The notes: generated by a model from the letters alone, not told the origin. Positions 53,589 to 62,009 are shown, numbered from the stretch's first letter. The stretch: 64,000 bases of DNA from Tagaea sp965279565 (GCA_965279565.1 OZ257249.1:2790001-2854000); one strand, 5' to 3'. Numbers and translations are program-made.

Positions 53589-54374
53589 TCAGAACGGGGC
53601 AACGATGTCGAAAAGCTGCTGTCCCCAACGCGGCTGCTGGAAGTCGGTGATCTGGCCCTTGCCGCCGTACGCGATGCGGGCTTCGGCCAGCTGGTCCTGC
53701 TTGATTGTATTGGCCGAAGTGATGTCCTGCGGCCGGATCACGCCGGCAAGCTTCAGGATGCGGGCTTCGAAGTTGACCCGGACTTCCTGGGTGGCCGACA
53801 CCACATAGTTCCCATTCGGCAGAACCTGCGTGATGATCGCGGCGACGCGCAGCGAGACCGTCTCAGCGCGCTGGATCCTGCCCGTGCCGTTGTTCGAGGT
53901 CGCCGAGCTGAGACCGCCCAGCGAGATCGGGTTGGTGGCGCTGGTGCCCGTCATCGGCGTCCGGTTGTTGCCGGGCAGGCGCTCGAGCAGGCTCTGCGTG
54001 CCGTAGCCGAGGATCTGCGAACTGACGTCGGCCGATTCCGAGTTCGTGCGCGAGCGCGTCGACGTGTTGCTGAAGTCCGCACTCTCGTTCGTGATGTCGA
54101 CGATGACCGTGACGATGTCGCCGATCTGGTTCGCGCGGTTGTCCTTGAAGAACTGACGCGCACCCGTGCGCCACAGCGAAGCGCCGGCCCGGCCGTCGTC
54201 ATCGAGACGCGGCGGCGTGGGCATCGTGACCTTCGCGTTGGTGTCTGCGGGGTTCTTGATCTGCGAGAGGGCCGGACCCTGGCCCAGCTCGGAGAGCCGG
54301 TCGAAGGTGTTGCCGCAGGCCGCGAGGCCGGATGCGGCGAGCGCCACGATGGTGAGGCGGGCGAGGGACTTCAT
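53589..54374 (-). CDS. flgH: Flagellar L-ring protein FlgH
   Basis: The 261-residue lipoprotein starts MKSLARLTIVALAASGLAAC with the lipobox LAAC and Cys20 as the acylated residue. Family motifs follow: ASLWRTGARQFFKDNRANQIGDIVTVIVDI, LPNGNYVVSATQEVRVNFEARILKLAGVIRPQDI and VRPQDI-type ending with YGGKGQITDFQQPRWGQQLFDI. It forms the outer-membrane ring. ATG 54374 has GGAG six bases upstream; ATG 54386 (MEPVMKSL) is an alternative. Last gene of the flgF operon. Confidence 0.96.
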   Translation of the reverse strand: MKSLARLTIVALAASGLAACGNTFDRLSELGQGPALSQIKNPADTNAKVTMPTPPRLDDDGRAGASLWRTGARQFFKDNRANQIGDIVTVIVDITNESADFSNTSTRSRTNSESADVSSQILGYGTQSLLERLPGNNRTPMTGTSATNPISLGGLSSATSNNGTGRIQRAETVSLRVAAIITQVLPNGNYVVSATQEVRVNFEARILKLAGVIRPQDITSANTIKQDQLAEARIAYGGKGQITDFQQPRWGQQLFDIVAPF

Positions 54375-54403
54375 GACGGGCTCCATTCTTCCTTGAAGGC
54401 TGT

Positions 54404-55360
54404 TCACTGGGGCAGCAGGGCGGCGACGCGCGGACCGAACGACACGGCGACCGTGTCGGGCCCGACGACGACGCCTTCGAGCTGGCGGTTCGAAGTCGTG
54501 TTGAGGATGCGGATCGTGTCGCCGCGGGCACCTTCCTCGATCGCGCGACCCTGCGCGCTGAGGCTCATGTTGCCGAACTGAAGCACGATCGTGACGTTGG
54601 CGTTGCGGGCGACGAGCGTTGCGGGGCGCACGTCGATCTCGCGCACCGGTTCGCGTTCGCGCAGGCGCTGGCGTGCGGTCTGCCCGATCAGCTTGTCGGG
54701 GTTCGCGATCAGGCTGGACTTGCCGGCATCCTCGCGGACATTGGCCATCTCGATGTCCTGGGCGCGGATCGTCTCGCCGGCGGCAACCGTGCGGCGGAGC
54801 ACGGGCAGGCGGGCTGTCGCGAAGACGCGGCCCTGGACGGTCGAGCGCTGGGCGCCGGGATGGTTGCCGCCGGCATGGAGCGTGGCGGTGAAGCGGCCCG
54901 TCGCGCGGTCGAGCTGGACCTGACGGACGTCGATGTCGGCCGGCGCGTCGACGGGAAGGGAAATCGTGAAGTTACGGCTGCCGAGATCGATCTCGTCGTT
55001 CGCGCGCATGCCTTCGACGAGCAGGGCGCGACGCAGCGCCGGCACGATGTCGGTGTGGTCGAGGGTCTTGCCCATACGCTCGACCAGCACGCGGTCGAAG
55101 CGCGTCTGCGGGCGCCAGGCGAGCCCGTTGGCCCGCGCGATTTCCATCAGCTGCTGGATCTCGACCGAGACGCGGCGGCCGGGGGCCGGGGCTCGCAGCA
55201 CGGCGCGGTCGCTCGCCACGCCCTCGAACAGGTCCGAGAGCTTGACCAGATCGCTTTCGACGACGACCAGGTCGGTGCGCAGGCTCTGCGCCGGTGCGGG
55301 CGCCGCGGCGGCGACGATCGCGGTGGCGAGGAAGACGAGGAAGTAGGCGAAGGACTTCAT
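54404..55360 (-). CDS. flgA: P-ring assembly chaperone FlgA
   Basis: The 318-residue FlgA has a signal peptide (KSFAYFLVFLATAIVAAAAPAPAQ). The C-terminal SAF-like domain of the family follows: LRRTVAAGETIRAQDIEMANVRE and LIGQTARQRLREREPVREIDVRP, then VTIVLQFGNMSLSAQGRAIEEGARGDTIRILNTTSNRQLEGVVVGP. It is longer than the enteric form, as in other alphaproteobacteria, owing to an extra N-terminal region. It lies 25 bases after flgG and 29 bases before flgH. Confidence 0.93.
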   Translation of the reverse strand: MKSFAYFLVFLATAIVAAAAPAPAQSLRTDLVVVESDLVKLSDLFEGVASDRAVLRAPAPGRRVSVEIQQLMEIARANGLAWRPQTRFDRVLVERMGKTLDHTDIVPALRRALLVEGMRANDEIDLGSRNFTISLPVDAPADIDVRQVQLDRATGRFTATLHAGGNHPGAQRSTVQGRVFATARLPVLRRTVAAGETIRAQDIEMANVREDAGKSSLIANPDKLIGQTARQRLREREPVREIDVRPATLVARNANVTIVLQFGNMSLSAQGRAIEEGARGDTIRILNTTSNRQLEGVVVGPDTVAVSFGPRVAALLPQ

Positions 55361-55385
55361 GGCGGTTCTCCAGGAACGGGGACGG

Positions 55386-56171
55386 TCAGCGGAGCTGGTT
55401 GACCACGTTCAGCATCTGGTCGGAGGCCTGGATGACCTTCGAGTTCATCTCGTAGGCGCGCTGGGCCGTGATCAGCGAGGTGACCTCGTTGACCGCGTTG
55501 ACGTTCGAGGCTTCGACGAAGCCCTGCTGCAGCGTGCCCACGCCGGCGGTACCGGCCGTGCCCGTGACCGCGTCGCCCGAGGCGGCGGTGGGCATGAAGC
55601 TCGTGTTGCCGATCGGCAGGAGGCCCGCCTCGTTGACGAACGTCGCCATCGTGAACTGGCCGACCTGCTGGGCCGTGTTCTGGCCCGGGAGCTGGACGAA
55701 CACCTGACCCGACTGGTTGACCGAGATGCTGGTCGCCGTCTGCGGGATCTGGCCCGGGCCGATGACCGGGAAGCCGTCGGCCGTGACGATCGTGCCCTGG
55801 TTGTTGAGCTGCAGCGAGCCGGCGCGGGTATAGGCCGTTTCGCCGGTGGGCAGCGTCACCTGGAAGAAGCCGCGGCCCTGGATCGCGAGATCGAGGGAGT
55901 TGTCGGTCTTCAGCAGCGAGCCCTGCTCGTGGATGCGGTAGACCGCCGTCGGCTTGACGCCGAGGCCGATCTGGATGCCGGCCGGGACCGTGCCGCCCGC
56001 GTCCGACGCGGCGGTGCCCGCGCGGCGCTGGCCCTGGTAGAGCAGGTCCTGGAACTCGGCGCGCTGGCGCTTGAAGCCGGTCGTGTTGAGGTTGGCGATG
56101 TTGTTCGAGATGACTTCGACGTTCAGCTGCTGGGCCAGCATGCCGGTCGCGGCGGTGTTGAGGGAGCGCAT
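55386..56171 (-). CDS. flgG: Distal rod protein FlgG
   Basis: The 261-residue rod protein has the axial-protein N-terminus (RSLNTAATGMLAQQLNVEVISNN then IANLNTTGFKRQRAEFQDLLYQ) and C-terminus (SNVNAVNEVTSLITAQRAYEMN then VIQASDQMLNVVNQLR). These match FlgG closely, and the length is standard (about 261). It follows flgF by 24 bases. Confidence 0.97.
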   Translation of the reverse strand: MRSLNTAATGMLAQQLNVEVISNNIANLNTTGFKRQRAEFQDLLYQGQRRAGTAASDAGGTVPAGIQIGLGVKPTAVYRIHEQGSLLKTDNSLDLAIQGRGFFQVTLPTGETAYTRAGSLQLNNQGTIVTADGFPVIGPGQIPQTATSISVNQSGQVFVQLPGQNTAQQVGQFTMATFVNEAGLLPIGNTSFMPTAASGDAVTGTAGTAGVGTLQQGFVEASNVNAVNEVTSLITAQRAYEMNSKVIQASDQMLNVVNQLR

Positions 56172-56195
56172 GGGTCTATCTCCTGGTCAATGGGT

Positions 56196-56942
56196 TCAAG
56201 CGACGCGGGCGAGCGTACCGATCGCCTTCAGCGCGCGCTGGTGTTCGCTGTCGAGGATCTTCTGTGCCGACTCGTAGCGGCGGACGATGTCGAGCATCTG
56301 CGTGAGTTCGTTGACCGAGACGACGTTCGAGCCCTCGAGCATGCCCTGGTGGACTTCCGCCCGCGGATCGGCCGGAACGGGATCGACGGTGCTGGAATAG
56401 AGACCGCCGCCAAGACGCGTCAGCGCCTGTTCGTCGGGGAACGAGACGAGGCGGATGCGGCCCACGCGGTTGGTGCCGCCGTAGATCTCGCCCTGCTTCG
56501 TGACCTCGATGTCGGTCTCGTTCGGGTTGAGGCGCAGCGGCTGGTTGTTCTGGTCGAGAAGGGCGAAGCCTTCCGAGTTGACGATCGTGCCGTTGTTGTC
56601 GAGGCGGAAGTTGCCGTCGCGCGTGAAGCGCTGGCCGACCGGCGTATCGACGACGAAATAGGCGTTGCCCGCGACCATCATGTCGAGCGGGGCTTCGGTC
56701 TTGACGGCCTGGCCCGGCCGCGTATCGCGGAAGGTGCCGATGCCTTCGACGAAGGCCAGCCTGCCGGCACCGTCGCCACCGATGCCCGGATTGCCGGCCT
56801 TGTTCGTCAGGTACGAGGCGAACAGGAGGCGCTCGGAGCGGAAGCCCGTCGTGTTCTGGTTCGCCAAGTTATTGGCGACCGTTTCCATCTGACGGCGCAG
56901 CGCGTGCTGGTGCGAGATCGCAAGGTATGAAGGGTTTTCCAT
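56196..56942 (-). CDS. flgF: Proximal rod protein FlgF
   Basis: The 248-residue rod protein begins ENPSYLAISHQHALRRQMETVANNLANQNTTGFRSER. It contains ISTSVGxR-like body strands (VDTPVGQRFTRDGNFRLDNNGTIVNSEG) and ends GSNVVSVNELTQMLDIVRRYESAQKILDSEHQR, the FlgF form. It heads the flgF-flgG-flgA-flgH operon behind the sigma-54 promoter at 57001. Confidence 0.95.
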   Translation of the reverse strand: MENPSYLAISHQHALRRQMETVANNLANQNTTGFRSERLLFASYLTNKAGNPGIGGDGAGRLAFVEGIGTFRDTRPGQAVKTEAPLDMMVAGNAYFVVDTPVGQRFTRDGNFRLDNNGTIVNSEGFALLDQNNQPLRLNPNETDIEVTKQGEIYGGTNRVGRIRLVSFPDEQALTRLGGGLYSSTVDPVPADPRAEVHQGMLEGSNVVSVNELTQMLDIVRRYESAQKILDSEHQRALKAIGTLARVA

Positions 56943-57000
56943 CGTCTTGGTTCCGCAGGGTCCGTTGTCGATCGCCCTCTATCGGGGCACGCCTTCCCTA

Positions 57001-57016
57001 AGCAGCCGACGTGCCA
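57001..57016 (-). promoter_or_regulatory. Sigma-54 promoter of flgF operon
   Basis: On the minus strand TGGCACGTCGGCTGCT has a perfect TGGCACG -24 element; the -12 element is CTGC instead of TTGC. Spacing is correct. The predicted start near 56989 gives a 47-base leader. Confidence 0.87.
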
Positions 57017-57076
57017 CTTGGAAAACCAATAAGAAACAATAAGTTATGTGGGTGGACTGGCGCCGCAAAACGACCG

Positions 57077-57095
57077 CCCGGCAATTCCTGCCGGG
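57077..57095. promoter_or_regulatory. FlbD-like box upstream of flgF
   Basis: CCCGGCAATTCCTGCCGGG is a clean palindrome, about 61 bases upstream of the flgF sigma-54 promoter. The intervening 40 bases are AT-rich. The site is also about 70 bases upstream of the divergent gene at 57163. Confidence 0.72.
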
Positions 57096-57162
57096 GCGAA
57101 GCTGCCGTTCCGACCCGGTGCAGGAGGGGCTAAAGTCGTCCCATATCTTGGGGGTAGAATCG

Positions 57163-57669
57163 ATGGACAGGGACGTTCTGGTACGCCAGCTCGACGACGC
57201 ATTCGCCAACCGCGCACTCTTATACTGGGAGATCTACAACGCCTTCGCGGAAGAGATCGGCCCGGCCCGGGCCGCCGACATCCTCGGCCAGGCGATCGAA
57301 CGGCGGGGCGAAGCGGCCGGAAAGGCGCTCTTCGGGCGGATCGAGAATCCCACCCCGGCCAAGGTCGCAGACGCCTTCCTTGCCGTCAGCCCCGACGACG
57401 GCCGGCTCTTTCCCCATACCCGGACGAACGCGCCGGACGGCAGCGTCCATGTGGCGGTGTCGCGTTGCCCGCTGCAGGACGCCTGGCGCAAGGCCGGGCT
57501 CGACGACGGCCAGCAGGCGCTGATGTGCCGGATCGCGGGACGCTTCGACAATGGCTGCTTCGGTGCCGCCGGAATCGGATTCAGCGCCGAAACATGGGCC
57601 CCGGGTAAGGAAGGCTGCTGCCGGCTGCACCTGCTTCCGGCCGAAACGGCGGCCAAATCCGGCCGTTGA
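57163..57669 (+). CDS. ATC hydrolase-like protein
   Basis: The 168-residue protein resembles the L-2-amino-thiazoline-4-carboxylic acid (ATC) hydrolase family, which is often a catch-all annotation. Marks are FAEEIGPARAADILGQAIERRGEAAGKALF, VSRCPLQDAWRKAGLDDGQQALMCRIAG, and a C-terminal pair of cysteines (FDNGCFGAAGIGF, GKEGCCRLH). It has no signal peptide. It is divergent from flgF and ends near the tRNA. No link to flagella is evident. Confidence 0.7.
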   Translation: MDRDVLVRQLDDAFANRALLYWEIYNAFAEEIGPARAADILGQAIERRGEAAGKALFGRIENPTPAKVADAFLAVSPDDGRLFPHTRTNAPDGSVHVAVSRCPLQDAWRKAGLDDGQQALMCRIAGRFDNGCFGAAGIGFSAETWAPGKEGCCRLHLLPAETAAKSGR

Positions 57670-57753
57670 ATCGGGCGGAGCGCTCGGGCATAGTCCGCGC
57701 CCGTCCGGACCGGCCCCTTCCCCGGGGGCCATTTCCAAGGCCCGGCGACCTGA

Positions 57754-57830
57754 CGGAGCGTAGCGCAGCCCGGTAGCGCATCAGTCTGGGGGACTGGGGG
57801 TCGCAGGTTCGAATCCTGTCGCTCCGACCA
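57754..57830 (+). tRNA. tRNA-Pro(GGG)
   Basis: The 77-base cloverleaf folds fully. The acceptor stem CGGAGCG pairs with CGCTCCG, the D stem is GCGC with loop AGCCCGGTA, the anticodon stem TCAGT pairs with ACTGG (one G-T), the loop is CTGGGGG with anticodon GGG and G37, and the T arm has TTCGAAT. CCA is encoded. It is the likely integration site of the mobile element that starts just downstream. Confidence 0.96.
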
Positions 57831-57835
57831 ACAAA

Positions 57836-57875
57836 GAAGCCCGCTAAATCAATGATTTAGCGGGCTTCGTGTTTT
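57836..57875 (+). terminator. Terminator after tRNA-Pro
   Basis: GAAGCCCGCTAAATC and GATTTAGCGGGCTTC form a perfect 15-pair stem around AAT, followed by GTGTTTTT. It probably ends the tRNA transcript. The junction of tRNA and element lies here. Confidence 0.9.
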
Positions 57876-57891
57876 TCGGGCTTGCCTCTGG

Positions 57892-57919
57892 TTTCCACGT
57901 AGTTTCCACTCAGTTTCCA
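57892..57919 (+). repeat. Three TTTCCA repeats before the integrase
   Basis: TTTCCA occurs at 57892, 57903 and 57914, exactly 11 bases apart (one helical turn), within AGTTTCCA/GGTTTCCAC contexts. They lie between the tRNA and the integrase start and could be arm-type integrase or excisionase binding sites. Confidence 0.5.
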
Positions 57920-57946
57920 GCGGACTTCCCGTTGGAGGCTGGTTGG

Positions 57947-59101
57947 ATGCCCAAAAGCGCGATTTTGCCCGTATTGCCCGGAATCAAGATCGTCTCGAAG
58001 ACGCTCGCCGACGGGACGGTGAAGACCTTCTACTACCACCGAGCCACCAAGCTCGCCCTTGGCTCGGATCGGGCCCGCGCGATCGCCCGTGCAGCCGAGG
58101 TCGAAGCGCTCGCCAGTCCAGAGCCGCGGAGCCGACAGGTCGGTTCACTGAACGATGTCATCGCCAAGTTCAAGGTCTCGCCCGAGTATGTCGGGCTTGC
58201 CGAGGGGACCAAGACGCTCTGGTCACCCTTCCTGACCGACCTTGAGGAACGGGTCGGCGACTGGGCACCGAAGATGTTCTCCCGTGCAATGGCCAGCAAG
58301 TTCAAGGCGACGCTGATCGCCAAGCACGGGTCGGGATCGGCGCGTAACCGCTTCAAATGCTATTCGCGGGTATGGAACTGGGGGATCCAGAACGGGCATT
58401 TCGATGTCGTGAATCCCTTCGGGTCGCCCGGCTCCTTCTCGAAGGGCAAGAAGACCAAGAAGGCGAAGCCAATCTGGCGGCCCAACCAGGTCGAAGCGTT
58501 CCTGTCGGCCAAGCGCAAGGTCGATGCCGGCGGCAACCCGGCCTTCATCACGGAGAAGGTAACCCGGACAGAAACAGTCCCGGATGACATGCGTCTCGCC
58601 TTCCTGTTGGCGCTATTCACGCTGCAGCGACGCGGCGACGTCCTCGAAATCACGGCGGATAAGATTCGCGCAGATAATCGTGGTCGCTGGTGGATGAAAC
58701 TCACGCAAGGCAAGACCGGGGCCGAGGTCGAGTTCCCCGTTCACAAGATCCTGCGCGACGAGATCGAGCGCCAGAAGATCATGCCCGAGCAGAAGCGTCC
58801 TCTCGTACAGACGAAGAGCAAGGCGATGTTCGACGACCGGAACTTCAGCCGGAAATTCCGGACCTGGCTTGAGGCCGCGAAGATCCGTGGCCTGAACTTC
58901 CATGCACTCCGGCGCAGCGGCATGGTGTGGCTCGCGGAGGCAGGGGTCAGCACGCCGAGAATTGCTGGGCTCTCCGGCCACTCGATCTCAGTGACCCAGA
59001 AGATCCTCGACGAATACATTGTCCGGACAAAGGAGCTCGCCGAGGGTGCCGTCGATGCGTACGAGCGGATTACTCAAGACGCTTTTCCATCTGGGCTCTG
59101 A
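57947..59101 (+). CDS. Tyrosine-type phage integrase
   Basis: The 384-residue tyrosine recombinase has an N-terminal arm-binding/core part and a catalytic domain. The catalytic residues can be placed: Arg about 228 in TLQRRGDV, His319 and Arg322 in HALRRSG, His345 in SGHSISVTQ, and the nucleophile Tyr357 in ILDEYIVRT. It lies 117 bases after tRNA-Pro in the same direction, the classic arrangement for a tRNA-integrated element. ATG 57947 has GGAGG upstream; longer readings begin in the tRNA terminator. Confidence 0.92.
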   Translation: MPKSAILPVLPGIKIVSKTLADGTVKTFYYHRATKLALGSDRARAIARAAEVEALASPEPRSRQVGSLNDVIAKFKVSPEYVGLAEGTKTLWSPFLTDLEERVGDWAPKMFSRAMASKFKATLIAKHGSGSARNRFKCYSRVWNWGIQNGHFDVVNPFGSPGSFSKGKKTKKAKPIWRPNQVEAFLSAKRKVDAGGNPAFITEKVTRTETVPDDMRLAFLLALFTLQRRGDVLEITADKIRADNRGRWWMKLTQGKTGAEVEFPVHKILRDEIERQKIMPEQKRPLVQTKSKAMFDDRNFSRKFRTWLEAAKIRGLNFHALRRSGMVWLAEAGVSTPRIAGLSGHSISVTQKILDEYIVRTKELAEGAVDAYERITQDAFPSGL

Positions 59102-59510
59102 TAAATGTGTCGTCCTCCGCCGAATGAGGATCCTGGTGCCCGGAGCCTGAAGAATTGCCAGCAAGCCTCTCGATTTCAAATCTGCTCCAGCGTCGGTGCT
59201 TCCGCCCAGCATTTTCGGAAGACGTTGGAATAGGACTGAGTAGCGGCGAATAGCGCTTCAAAAATGTCTTGGCCGAGACCCTGAAGTAGTTGGCGGCCTC
59301 CAGTGTTGTCATCGTACCAGCCAACGACCTTCTATCGATGACCTTGGCCAAGTCTTGGGTGATCGCCTGGAATTGCCCGTCGTACTCGGCCTCAATGAGC
59401 GACTGAAGCTGCTTCAGCGGAGTCCGGCGGTCGTTACGGTGTCTTTTTTCCGTTGAACGCCTGTCAGGCGGATCCTCGTCAGTTTCATACCGGAGGCCAT
59501 CGGTGAACAT
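59070..59510 (-). CDS. Excisionase-like helix-turn-helix protein
   Basis: The 146-residue protein has a central MerR/excisionase-type helix-turn-helix (MTTLEAANYFRVSAKTFLKRY then HRRWSRFEIERLAG) flanked by charged tails. It overlaps the 3' end of the integrase by 32 bases in the opposite direction. Recombination directionality factors often lie beside the integrase, so it may control excision. It could also be an unrelated small regulator. Confidence 0.6.
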   Translation of the reverse strand: MFTDGLRYETDEDPPDRRSTEKRHRNDRRTPLKQLQSLIEAEYDGQFQAITQDLAKVIDRRSLAGTMTTLEAANYFRVSAKTFLKRYSPLLSPIPTSSENAGRKHRRWSRFEIERLAGNSSGSGHQDPHSAEDDTFIRAQMEKRLE

Positions 59511-59986
59511 GTCAGCCGTCCCCGGTTCCGAAGTTCATGTCTTGGGCGAGCCAAGTCTTGACTGCCCGTCCCACCGCGTATGGGTGGATGGAAATGCTTT
59601 GGTATTGGGACTTGGCATTTGGCTCAAACGGCACGTTGACGGCTCCTGCACAATCAACATGTGAATTTTGCTCGTTTGAAGCAAATGGTCGCCGGTAAGA
59701 GCGGAAATTGCCGTGTGAAACGCCTATATCCTGTGGTAGCGGCAGTCTAATGCTACTCTAACTACCATCCATTGTGGTGTCGGCACCTGACAACCGATCG
59801 CCACATAGATTTGGCATGCGGGGCGAACTTGTTCGGAGGGAACTTCTCTTTGATCGGTTCATCGGTGGAGGCATTTATCGTGGCCCGCTTGGCCGTGCGC
59901 AGATGGTTGGGCGCACGTCGTCCCGGTAGCCCTTCATTTTTTCTGCATAGAGTTGGTCAGGATTTCCACACGCGTCGAGCGGCTCG
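59511..59986. other. 476-base gap without a supported gene
   Basis: No coding frame here looks credible. A 79-codon plus-strand frame at 59772-60011 has no ribosome site or family resemblance. Base composition is less GC-rich than in the flagellar region. The stretch between two divergent or same-direction genes could hold promoters, but no confident -35/-10 pair was seen. Confidence 0.5.
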
Positions 59987-60328
59987 TCACTGCTTTCCGG
60001 GGAAGAGGTGAGCGAATGGCTCATCTGGCGGGTGCCTTACTTCTGCAGCCGGATTTCTCGTCGGCGCCTTCGGTTTCAGATACTCCCTCCTGATCTTTGT
60101 GCCTTGGTCGGGATCGAGCATCCCTATGATCGAGGACAGCACGGCGCGAGCCGCTTCGCTTCCCGTGCCACTGCTGCCGCACATCTGAAGAAGTGCGTGC
60201 CCAACCAACGAAGCTTGGCGTTTCTGCAGTTTGAGTTTTGCGTACCTCTCCGTCTGGGTCGCGATTTTCCGACGCTCCCGAAGCTGAGATATCCGCGCGT
60301 TCAGAATTTCGATTTGATTCTTCGACAT
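59987..60328 (-). CDS. TraD/MobC-like mobilization accessory protein
   Basis: The 113-residue protein starts with a charged coiled coil (NQIEILNARISQLRERRKIATQTERYAKLKLQKRQ) and a small helical segment (VGHALLQMCGSSGTGSEAARAVLSSIIGML), typical of the TraD/MobC group that helps a MOBQ relaxase at oriT. A strong GGAGGTGGAAC site precedes the ATG. It is divergent from the relaxase gene, with the putative oriT between them, as in many MOBQ systems. Confidence 0.65.
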   Translation of the reverse strand: MSKNQIEILNARISQLRERRKIATQTERYAKLKLQKRQASLVGHALLQMCGSSGTGSEAARAVLSSIIGMLDPDQGTKIRREYLKPKAPTRNPAAEVRHPPDEPFAHLFPGKQ

Positions 60329-60454
60329 GTTCCACCTCCATGCCGTTAGCGTAGCGGCGGTTGTCGGGAATGGGAAAATTTCTGATCCGTGTTGAGTTTG
60401 TCCAGCGATGGCCGGTCAATTTTGATCAGATTGCATGACGTGACTCCCCTCAAT

Positions 60455-60502
60455 GCATAAGCGCGCATTCCCGAAATTCTACCGGGGTTTCCTCAAGAAA
60501 CC
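60455..60502. other. Putative oriT between the mobilization genes
   Basis: GGTTTC and GAAACC (60486-60502) form an inverted repeat around CTCAA. Nearby is CATAAGCGCGCATTCC (60456-60471), which on the opposite strand reads GGAATGCGCGCTTATG and recalls the TAAxTGCGCCCT nic core of RSF1010-type MOBQ oriT next to an inverted repeat. Position between a MobC/TraD-like and a MobA/MobL gene supports this. Inference. Confidence 0.45.
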
Positions 60503-60564
60503 TGAAGATCGAATTTCTCGTTCCCGACATCCTTCGATATGATTCTCGGGTAAGGAGAAGTTCG

Positions 60565-61620
60565 ATGGCGCTCTATTCTTGCAACATCAAGATCGTCGCG
60601 AGGTCGAAGGGTCGACAGGCCTGTGCGGCTGCAGCGTACCAAGCCAAAGACGTCGTCGTGGACGAGAGGCAAGGCTTGACGTTCAGTTACCGGGGGCGCG
60701 CGGGCGAAGAGGTCGTCGAAGCAGAAGTTCTCGTGCCTGTAGACGCTCCGCGAATGGGCCGCAGCGATCTCTGGAATGCCGTCGAGCGCGCCGAGAGGCG
60801 AAGGGATGCTCAGACAGCCCGAATTGTCCGACTGGCAATTCCGCGAGAATTAACGCTTAGACAAATGAAGAGGCTGGTTCGGAAGTTCATCAAAGACCAG
60901 TTTCTGGATCGTGGACTGGCGGTCGACTATGCGATTCACGACAAGTTCGCAAGCGACGGCGGCAGGCAGCCGCACGTGCATATGATCGTTACCCTCCGGA
61001 AGCTGTCAGCACATGGATTTTCAGCCCATAAGGACCGAACAACCCTTGCGCGCCCGTCCGACGTTGAGCGGTTTCGGGCAGACTGGGCGGCCGCGGTCAA
61101 TATGGCGCTCAGGATGGCTGGCGTTGATCAGGTCGTAGACCATCGTTCGCTCGAAAGGCAGCGGGCCGCGTATGAAGATATTTTGGACACGGCGTGCGTC
61201 TCGGAGGCAGAAGCGATTGCGATCGAGACTGCTTGCCATTCGCTTCACCGCGAACCCGAGCCGAAGGCCCACCCCGCCGAATGGCGTCGCGCGCGAGTTG
61301 ACGGAGGTTTGCCAGATGCCATTCTTAGAGCGCGGCAGGAGCGTACGCGAGTGGAAGCCGAGGCGGCGGAACTTTACCGACTTCTGACGGAACGTCAGCG
61401 GCTTCTGCAAGCACCTGCACCGAAAGCCAAGTCTCATCAAAAGGCCAAAATGCAACCGGCCCAGTTCAAGGCTCATAAAGCAGAAGTTTGGGGCGGGCAG
61501 GTTGTCTACGGCGATGAAGAAGAAAGGGACGACTATCTCAGCGAACTCATTCCGACGGACAATATGAACGATAGCTTTATTGGCGCGGCCGGAGATTTCA
61601 CAAGCCCGCGTCCCGGGTAG
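60565..61620 (+). CDS. MobA/MobL-family (MOBQ) relaxase
   Basis: The 351-residue protein begins ALYSCNIKIVARSKGRQACAAAAYQA, the MobA/MobL start with Tyr4 as the likely nicking nucleophile. It continues through IPRELTLRQMKRLVRKFIKDQF and the metal-binding histidines in GRQPHVHMIVTLRKL (His137, His139). It nicks oriT and pilots the strand during transfer. It is shorter than full MobA proteins (no helicase or primase part). AAGGAG precedes the ATG. No type IV secretion genes are in the window, so mobilization would need a helper. Confidence 0.88.
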   Translation: MALYSCNIKIVARSKGRQACAAAAYQAKDVVVDERQGLTFSYRGRAGEEVVEAEVLVPVDAPRMGRSDLWNAVERAERRRDAQTARIVRLAIPRELTLRQMKRLVRKFIKDQFLDRGLAVDYAIHDKFASDGGRQPHVHMIVTLRKLSAHGFSAHKDRTTLARPSDVERFRADWAAAVNMALRMAGVDQVVDHRSLERQRAAYEDILDTACVSEAEAIAIETACHSLHREPEPKAHPAEWRRARVDGGLPDAILRARQERTRVEAEAAELYRLLTERQRLLQAPAPKAKSHQKAKMQPAQFKAHKAEVWGGQVVYGDEEERDDYLSELIPTDNMNDSFIGAAGDFTSPRPG

Positions 61621-61704
61621 ACGGCTTCGGTAAAGGCCAGCGCTGTTAGCCGATCAGAGGCCTTAAGAACGGCATATCGAATGGTGACTGCGATGGTGCC
61701 GGCG

Positions 61705-61965
61705 CTACTTCTTTTGAAGGACGGACATTTCGGTCGGCCTCCGCCAGCGGACACCGAAGCCGGAGACTTCCGAATTCGACAAAAATTCCAGCCCTTCGCC
61801 TTCGTAATGCGCCCGAAGCCTTTCAAGGGTCGATGCTCTCGGATCCGATTTCTCCGTTTCGAATGCTGAAATCGCTTGAGTCGAGAGGCCCGTTTTTGCT
61901 CGAACATCCTCAAGCTTCATTGCGAGCAGGGCGCGTGCTGCGCGGGCTTGGGAGGGCGTAATCAT
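61705..61965 (-). CDS. XRE/Cro-type repressor
   Basis: The 86-residue regulator has a clear helix-turn-helix (SQARAARALLAMKLEDVRAKTGLSTQAISAFETEKSDPRASTLERLRAHYEGEGLEFL) and no extra domain. It is divergent from the DUF3223 gene, and a sigma-70 promoter with tandem GGCACAT repeats lies between them. It probably represses that promoter. Confidence 0.83.
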   Translation of the reverse strand: MITPSQARAARALLAMKLEDVRAKTGLSTQAISAFETEKSDPRASTLERLRAHYEGEGLEFLSNSEVSGFGVRWRRPTEMSVLQKK

Positions 61966-62009
61966 AGGTGCGACTCCTAAATGGCTTCGCTCTAACGCAC
62001 AACCACTCC

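Noticed and set aside
59772..60011. 79-codon plus-strand frame in the mobile element
   Set aside because: No ribosome site, no family resemblance and no context. Likely chance.
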